NCBI GenBank assembly: GCA_004555735.1
Contig: SFHH01000003.1
Coordinates: 1-35,057 of the forward strand
From: Acidaminococcus fermentans
GTDB lineage: Bacteria; Bacillota_C; Negativicutes; Acidaminococcales; Acidaminococcaceae
Length of the DNA: 35,057 nucleotides
Direction: 5' to 3'
Positions 30,537 to 35,057 of the stretch are shown here, in pieces (the stretch's first letter is position 1; every line of letters starts with the position of its first letter). The notes below the pieces were generated by a model that had not been told where the DNA came from, did no database searches, and was given only the letters and a program-made list of their open reading frames with translations. Both the position numbers and the translations under genes were made by a program.

Positions 30537-31943
30537 TCAGTCAAATATTCCAGCCTTATCATATTGCGGAGAAATAACGGTACGGGCATTTTCGTCCACA
30601 TAGCCCCATTTCTTCACCTTGGGGTCTCGATAAGCCGCCCGATCCGCTGTCAGAGGGCCCAATTCCCGGAGTTCTGCCCGGAAGGGTGCCACTGGATTCC
30701 CGGCTTTGTCGATGATCCCCCCCTTATCCTTTTCCACTGCCACAGCCCGGTCCTGGAAGAAACTCTGGACACTGTCGAACCGGTTGGGGATCACTACTTT
30801 GTTGCTGCCATCGATGAAGCCCCATTTCTTATCTGCCCCGAATGCCGCCAGACCTTGACTGAAAGGCAGCAGGGCATCATAGGCCGCCGGGATCACCACC
30901 TGGCCTTTGACATCCACCATGCCCCAGTGGCCGTCCTCCCGGATGAGAGCTAGATTTCCATAGAAGGGCGACACATAGCTGTAGGTCGGAGAGATCACTT
31001 CCTGGCCCTTTTTATTCACGTAACCCCGATACAAGCTGGAAGGCATGACCACACCGGGAGAAATGCCGATGCCGCCGCCCCAGCCATGATGGTGATGATG
31101 GTGATGGTAGCCATAGCCTCCCCAATAGGGACCCCAGCCCGGGCCTACGCCCCAGACGGGACCGCCCCAGCCCCAGCCATCACCCCAGCCCCAACCGATG
31201 GAGATATAGTCCAGGAAGCTGCGGCTGGCCCGGCGGACACCCACTTCAGCCAGTCCATTTTCCTGGAAATCGCCTACAAAAGCGTAGGGTTTCAGTTTGG
31301 CATATTTTTTCCCTTCTTTGTCCATGAGCCAGCCGCCATCCACCACAGCCACTCCTTGGTGGAAATCTCCGGCCTTTTTCACGCTCATGCTGGGCAGCAG
31401 GGTCCCATTCTTCCGGATATAGAACCACTGGCTGTCCTTTTTCACAGCGGCCAGCCCTTCGCTGAAACTGTGGACCTCCTTGTACTGGGGCTGGATCACC
31501 AGCTTCCCATCCTTATCCGCAAAGCCCCATTTGCCCTGGAGTTTCACCGGGGCCATTCCTTCCTGGAAGGCTCTTGCCTCATCATAGTCCCCAGGCAGCT
31601 TTTTCCCCTGGAGCGTATAGAAATTCCATTTCTTTTCCGCCACACCTCCGATGATTCCTTCATTGATATTGGTAATTTTCTTCAGGGTGGGAGCCAGCAG
31701 CTGTTTCCCGTCCCGGTCATAGAGGCCGTACTTGCCCTTCAGCTGGACCAGGATCACCGGATCTTCCTGGGGATCCCCTACTACGATTTTTTTATAGGCC
31801 AGGGGCAGGATCTCCTTGCCCCCCCGGTCGATGACGCCCTGTTTCCCGTCTCTTTCTACCACGGCCACATGATCAGCCGCAAAGGCACTTTGTCCCAGTG
31901 CCAGAGAAAGTCCCAGCAGCAGAGCTATCTGTTTTCTCTGCAT
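30537..31943 (-). CDS. Exported WG-repeat protein with a Gly/Trp-rich, His7 insert
   Basis: A 468-residue protein with a signal peptide (KQIALLLGLSLALGQSAFA, cleavage before ADH). The mature chain is built of WG-type beta repeats of about 40-50 residues (GKYGLYDRDGKQLLAP, GKWGFADKDGKLVIQP, GHWGMVDVKGQVVIPAAY, KKWGFIDGSNKVVIPN). Between roughly residues 240 and 295 the repeats are interrupted by a low-complexity segment: many GWGWG/GPYWGG units, then seven His in a row (from about residue 279), then GWGGGIG. The insert could bind metal or the outer membrane or wall; this is a guess. GGAGGT lies 7 nt before ATG 31943; the GTG at 31952 overlaps that site. Its function is unknown. Monocistronic. 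Confidence 0.8.
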   Translation of the reverse strand: MQRKQIALLLGLSLALGQSAFAADHVAVVERDGKQGVIDRGGKEILPLAYKKIVVGDPQEDPVILVQLKGKYGLYDRDGKQLLAPTLKKITNINEGIIGGVAEKKWNFYTLQGKKLPGDYDEARAFQEGMAPVKLQGKWGFADKDGKLVIQPQYKEVHSFSEGLAAVKKDSQWFYIRKNGTLLPSMSVKKAGDFHQGVAVVDGGWLMDKEGKKYAKLKPYAFVGDFQENGLAEVGVRRASRSFLDYISIGWGWGDGWGWGGPVWGVGPGWGPYWGGYGYHHHHHHHGWGGGIGISPGVVMPSSLYRGYVNKKGQEVISPTYSYVSPFYGNLALIREDGHWGMVDVKGQVVIPAAYDALLPFSQGLAAFGADKKWGFIDGSNKVVIPNRFDSVQSFFQDRAVAVEKDKGGIIDKAGNPVAPFRAELRELGPLTADRAAYRDPKVKKWGYVDENARTVISPQYDKAGIFD

Positions 31944-31992
31944 AGAAAACACCTCCGTTCTCTGGCCTTATTGTACCATAGATCCGCTCCGG

Positions 31993-32916
31993 TCAGCAGA
32001 GTGGTTTTCCCCCTGCGCTGTTGCGGATCAGTCCGCTGAGAGCCGCCATAGCCCGGGTCAGATAGGCCCCTTTGCGTCGGGCCAGATACAAAGTCCGGGT
32101 CAACGGATTTGACGGGACCTGATAAAAAACACCCTGTTCCACATTCTGCAGCGTATGGAAAGCCAACCCGGGGACCAAGGCAAACCCGTGATTTGCCAGA
32201 GCCAAGCGATGGGCCAGTTCTACACTGTCCGTTTCCAGGACGATCCGGGGCCGGAGCTTTTCCCGTCGGAAAAAGGTATCCGCCATATGCCGCAGTCCCC
32301 GTCCCGGTTTCAGCAGGATGAAGGGCTGCTGCTGGAGGCAAGAGGTTCCCTGCAAAACATTACTGGTGCCATACGTCCAGCCCGGCTGCCGCTGATAGAA
32401 AAACGGAGGCGCCTCTAGATACACGGTATCCGTCAGCAGCGCTGTATACTCCAGATCTGGATCATCCGAAAAATACGTCAGGGCCAGATCCAGCCGTCCC
32501 TGATGGAGCAGGGGATTCAGATTGCGGATCAAGGTTTCCGTCAGCAGCAGTTCCACTCGTGGATACAGGGTACGGAACTGTTCCAGGATCACCGGCAGCA
32601 GGGTCTCGCTGGAAATCCGCGAAAGTCCCAGACGGATCTGCCCGCTCCGGGAATCCCGGAGATCATGGATTTCCTGGAGTGCCTTCCTGTATTCCACCAA
32701 CAGATTCCGCGCCATCTGCGCATAGATCTCTCCGGCCTGGGTCAGATAGACCCCATTGGGATCCCGTACCAAAAGGGGCATCCCGGCCTCTTTTTCCACA
32801 GCCTTGACGATCCGGCTCAGAGAAGGCTGGGAAACCCCCAACTGCCTGGCAGCCCCTGTAATATTCCCTTTTTCACAGACCAGCAGGAAATCCCGCAGAT
32901 ATTTCTCATGGAACAT
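31993..32916 (-). CDS. LysR-family transcriptional regulator
   Basis: A 308-residue regulator of standard length. Residues 1-60 hold the winged helix (LRDFLLVCEKGNITGAARQLGVSQPSLSRIVKAVEKEAG), and 90-300 the periplasmic-binding-like effector domain. I start at ATG 32916 (MFHEKY) because AGGAGG lies 7 nt upstream; the ATG at 32940 has no ribosome site. It diverges from the AbrB-family membrane protein over a 145-bp gap with promoters in both directions, the usual LysR layout in which the regulator controls its neighbour. The effector is not predictable. Confidence 0.93.
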   Translation of the reverse strand: MFHEKYLRDFLLVCEKGNITGAARQLGVSQPSLSRIVKAVEKEAGMPLLVRDPNGVYLTQAGEIYAQMARNLLVEYRKALQEIHDLRDSRSGQIRLGLSRISSETLLPVILEQFRTLYPRVELLLTETLIRNLNPLLHQGRLDLALTYFSDDPDLEYTALLTDTVYLEAPPFFYQRQPGWTYGTSNVLQGTSCLQQQPFILLKPGRGLRHMADTFFRREKLRPRIVLETDSVELAHRLALANHGFALVPGLAFHTLQNVEQGVFYQVPSNPLTRTLYLARRKGAYLTRAMAALSGLIRNSAGGKPLC

Positions 32917-32960
32917 CTCGCTTCCTCCTCTATGTGTCATATCATTTTTTCTATGATCCT

Positions 32961-32966
32961 ATTATA
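32961..32966 (-). promoter_or_regulatory. -10 element of the LysR gene
   Basis: TATAAT on the minus strand, 45 bp before the start. The -35 region (TCCATA, 32989-32984) is weak and overlaps the spacer of the divergent promoter. Confidence 0.45.
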
Positions 32967-32976
32967 CTATTAAGAT

Positions 32977-33005
32977 TTTACACTATGGAAGAGATTGTCT
33001 ATAAT
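32977..33005 (+). promoter_or_regulatory. Promoter of the AbrB-family transporter gene
   Basis: TTTACA (32977-32982), a 17-bp spacer and TATAAT (33000-33005). It overlaps the upstream part of the divergent lysR promoter, so LysR binding could affect both. Confidence 0.65.
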
Positions 33006-33061
33006 AAAATTATCTTCTCGTACAAACCGGTATTTTCTACCATCGGAAGGAGCTTTTTTCC

Positions 33062-34129
33062 ATGAAAAGATTCACCGCATTCTTGACAGCGGCCCTGACG
33101 GGCTTTCTGCTGCGGCAGCTGTCCATCCCCATTCCCTATATGCTGGGAGGCATCGCCGTGGGTTTTCTTCTCCGTACCTTTCTGGACAACACCTTTTTTT
33201 GGCCCCGTTCCTGGCGGGGACTTATGTTGGGGGTGGCTGGCTATGGCATCGGCAGCAACTGCACACCGGATACCTTTTTCAAGCTGAGTCAGGAAACTCT
33301 GGGGATCCTGGGTGCCAGCCTGTTCACTCTGGCTGTCTCGGTAGGCGTGGCCATTTACATGCACCGGCACACCTTCGCCAATCTGCTCAGTTCCATCATG
33401 GGCTGTCTGCCGGGAGGATTGACGGCCATGACCGTCCTGATGGATGATTATGAAGAAGCGGACGAAAACGTGGTGGTAGTCTCCCAGTGCCTGCGGCTGT
33501 TCGTAGTGGAAATCAGCGTCCCCCTCCTGGCCATCCATCTATTCGGCGGGCAGGTCACCCGCCTGGCAGGAGTCAGCCTGTGGGATGCCTCCAGGGCGGA
33601 TTTCCTGAGTCTGTTCCATCTAAGCTGGCTGCTGGTGGTCCTGGTAGTGCTGGTGGGACAGGCCCTGGCCAAAAAGGTCCACATGCCCACAGGGCAGCTG
33701 CTGGGGCCTATTATGGTCACGGCCCTGCTTGCCCTGTGGATGGGTCGGGTTCCCCGGGTACCCTCTCCGGCCATGGCCTTTGCCCAGCTCCACATCGGCC
33801 TGTACATCGGCACCATGCTGGACCGGGAGAAACTGCTGAAGACCCGGAAATTGATTCCTAACGTGCTCCTGGGTTCCTTGCTGATGGTAGCTTCCAGCGC
33901 CGCTCTGTCCGTCTTTATGTCCCAATTGTACGGTTTTTCCACGCTGACGGGCTTCCTGGCCCTAGCCCCCGGTGGCATCGCCGAAATGTGCCTCACCGGT
34001 ATGGAAATGCACCAGGATGTGGCCGTGATCCTGACCTATCAACTGGTCCGGGTGCTGATGCTGGCCATGGGCGTGCCCTTCGTGATCCGGAGATTCTTCA
34101 AGCCGGATAGCGAAAAAAAGGGGATGTGA
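33062..34129 (+). CDS. AbrB-family (PF05145) membrane protein, putative transporter
   Basis: A 355-residue polytopic protein with about ten hydrophobic segments arranged as two similar halves. Each half contains a short Gly-rich re-entrant-like piece: IPYMLGGIAVGFLL near the start and MPTGQLLGPIMVTALLAL in the middle; also MGCLPGGLTAMTVLMDDY and LALAPGGIAEMCLTGMEM. This internal repeat marks the AbrB/AimA-like family, once annotated as ammonia monooxygenase and now regarded as putative transporters. It is unrelated to the DNA-binding AbrB of Bacillus. GGAAGGAG precedes the ATG. The substrate is unknown; control by the divergent LysR is likely. Confidence 0.85.
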   Translation: MKRFTAFLTAALTGFLLRQLSIPIPYMLGGIAVGFLLRTFLDNTFFWPRSWRGLMLGVAGYGIGSNCTPDTFFKLSQETLGILGASLFTLAVSVGVAIYMHRHTFANLLSSIMGCLPGGLTAMTVLMDDYEEADENVVVVSQCLRLFVVEISVPLLAIHLFGGQVTRLAGVSLWDASRADFLSLFHLSWLLVVLVVLVGQALAKKVHMPTGQLLGPIMVTALLALWMGRVPRVPSPAMAFAQLHIGLYIGTMLDREKLLKTRKLIPNVLLGSLLMVASSAALSVFMSQLYGFSTLTGFLALAPGGIAEMCLTGMEMHQDVAVILTYQLVRVLMLAMGVPFVIRRFFKPDSEKKGM

Positions 34130-34162
34130 AAAAATAAAGAATCATTTTTTCACATCCCCTTT
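34117..34162 (+). terminator. Terminator overlapping the stop codon of the AbrB-family gene
   Basis: A 19-bp stem (34117-34135 with 34144-34162) with an 8-nt loop. The stop codon lies inside the left arm. The T-run is within the stem (ATTTTTT) and a short TTT ends it. Confidence 0.7.
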
Positions 34163-34317
34163 GGTCGCGGGTCGCGAGTCTTGAGTCGCGGGCTTGTTGG
34201 TGCAGCCCGAAGATTCGGCTTTCCAGATTTCGGTGGATTTTCTCTTATCATTCTATAGAAAAAGAACAAACGACTTGAACGTCCAGGCTCGCGACCCGTG
34301 ACTCGCGGCCCGTGACC
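34163..34317. repeat. 155-bp element with imperfect 34-bp terminal inverted repeats (MITE/REP-like)
   Basis: The left end GGTCGCGGGTCGCGAGTC... (34163-34196) and the reverse complement of the right end (34284-34317) agree at about 26 of 34 positions, with nearly all differences being transitions. Each end itself repeats the unit GTCGCG(A/G)G. The 87-bp centre is A/T-richer and has no open frame worth calling. It is flanked by one hairpin on each side. Confidence 0.55.
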
Positions 34318-34347
34318 GGGGTGTGGTTTTTTCACACCCCCTTTTTT
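34318..34347 (+). terminator. Second hairpin with T-tail between AbrB-family and YfcC-like genes
   Basis: GGGGTGTG/CACACCCC (34318-34340) with a T-rich 7-nt loop and T6 on the plus strand. The YfcC-like stop codon (34348-34346) lies in the T-tail. It has no U-run for the minus-strand gene. Confidence 0.65.
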
Positions 34348-35057
34348 ACTGCCAATTGATCACCAGCGCAATGGCTATCGTCACCATCTGGGTGGCCAGG
34401 AGCATCAAAAACAAAGGTACGAACCATTTCCACCATTTTGCGATCTTCACCCCAGCGATCCCGGCACAGACCGGAGCCAGCGCCGTGGGCCAGAGGATGT
34501 TGGACAGCCCATCCCCGTACTGGAAGCACAGCACCGCCAGCTGACGGGGGATGTGGAGCAGATCCGCCAGAGGCGCCATGATGGGCATGCTCACCACAGC
34601 CTGTCCGGAACCGGATGGAATCAGGAAGTTCAGCAGAGTCTGGACCAGCAGCATACATTCCGCGGAAATGATCCGTGGCAGGGAAGCCAGGGGCAGAGAC
34701 AGGCCGTACACGAAGGTATCCATGATATGGCCGTGCTGCATGACGATCAGCACTCCTCTGGCGATACCGATCATCAAACAGGCTTCTGCGATATCCGTGA
34801 AATTCCGGGACAGCTTCCGGGCAATCTCATTGGGTGTCCATCCCATGATAAAGGAAGACAGCAGCCCCATGATCATGAACAGGGCACTGAGTTCCGTAAA
34901 ATACCAGCCATATTTTTTAGTACCGTAGATCAAGATCAGGATACCCATCAGCAAGACCAGCAGGACCAGTTTTTCCCGGATGCCAAAAGGATGGTTGGCC
35001 ACTTCTTCCTGGCTCATGCTGAATTCCGAAGGATCCCCGTAGACATAACTCTGGGTC
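34346..35057 (-). CDS. YfcC/DcuC-like carboxylate transporter, C-terminal half (5' end beyond window)
   Basis: The last 236 residues or so of a polytopic transporter. The frame stays open to the right edge (...TQSYVYGDPSEF then MSQEEVANHPFGIREK), so the Met at 35017 is internal. About six membrane segments follow. The hairpin region TLLNFLIPSGSGQAVVSMPIMAPLADLL and LCFQYGDGLSNILWPTALAPVCAGIAGVKIAKW match the YfcC/COG1288 relatives of C4-dicarboxylate and arginine/ornithine-type carriers. A full-length member has about 460-500 residues, so roughly half is missing here. Substrate unknown. It converges on the AbrB-family gene across the inverted-repeat element. Confidence 0.8.
   Translation of the reverse strand, partial: TQSYVYGDPSEFSMSQEEVANHPFGIREKLVLLVLLMGILILIYGTKKYGWYFTELSALFMIMGLLSSFIMGWTPNEIARKLSRNFTDIAEACLMIGIARGVLIVMQHGHIMDTFVYGLSLPLASLPRIISAECMLLVQTLLNFLIPSGSGQAVVSMPIMAPLADLLHIPRQLAVLCFQYGDGLSNILWPTALAPVCAGIAGVKIAKWWKWFVPLFLMLLATQMVTIAIALVINWQ

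Overview
The window looks like a chromosomal segment of a Negativicutes bacterium (diderm Firmicutes), most likely Acidaminococcus or a close relative; the genus is an inference. Firmicute traits are T-box riboswitches, a SpoVB-type flippase and consensus sigma-A promoters. An outer membrane is implied by a YadA-type trimeric autotransporter that carries a C-terminal SLH domain, a Negativicutes hallmark. A very large 2-hydroxyacyl-CoA dehydratase activase-type protein fits an amino-acid-fermenting anaerobe. Base composition and codon use look uniform and GC-rich. I see no insertion sequence, prophage, CRISPR array, tRNA or rRNA.

Layout. 1-1030: a truncated secreted alpha/beta hydrolase diverging from a PadR regulator, with two PadR-like operators between them. 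1172-4761: an M23 peptidase facing a SpoVB-like flippase and an exported N-terminal-nucleophile hydrolase. 4890-9176: the 1,428-residue activase fusion. 9324-10442: a MetE-like methyltransferase. 10492-13020: the YadA-SLH adhesin. 13248-16437: a beta-hydroxyacid dehydrogenase, a PMT/ArnT-like glycosyltransferase and Ogt.

16558-30210 is mainly a branched-chain amino acid island. One operon (minus) is T-box, ilvB1, ilvN1, DUF815 ATPase. A histidine kinase/response regulator pair follows on the plus strand, then T-box, ilvC, ilvB2, ilvN2 (plus), the DNA glycosylase tag, and T-box, leuC, leuD, leuB (minus). ilvA, ilvD, ilvE and leuA are not here. The three T-boxes appear to read different codons: CTC for leuC, ATC for ilvC, and probably CTG for ilvB1. 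The two acetolactate synthases differ at the Trp known to set 2-ketobutyrate preference (Leu479 in copy 1, Trp479 in copy 2). This suggests that one isozyme is devoted to leucine/valine and the other to isoleucine.

30537-35057: a WG-repeat exported protein with a Gly/Trp/His7 insert, a LysR regulator diverging from an AbrB-family membrane protein, a 155-bp inverted-repeat element, and the C-terminal half of a YfcC-like transporter running off the right edge.

Most of the window is ordinary core metabolism. The least expected signals are the split between the two acetolactate synthases, a tandem pair of covarying hairpins in the ilvB1 leader, the adhesin architecture, and the inverted-repeat element between paired hairpins. 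Nothing here amounts to a clearly new multi-gene system.
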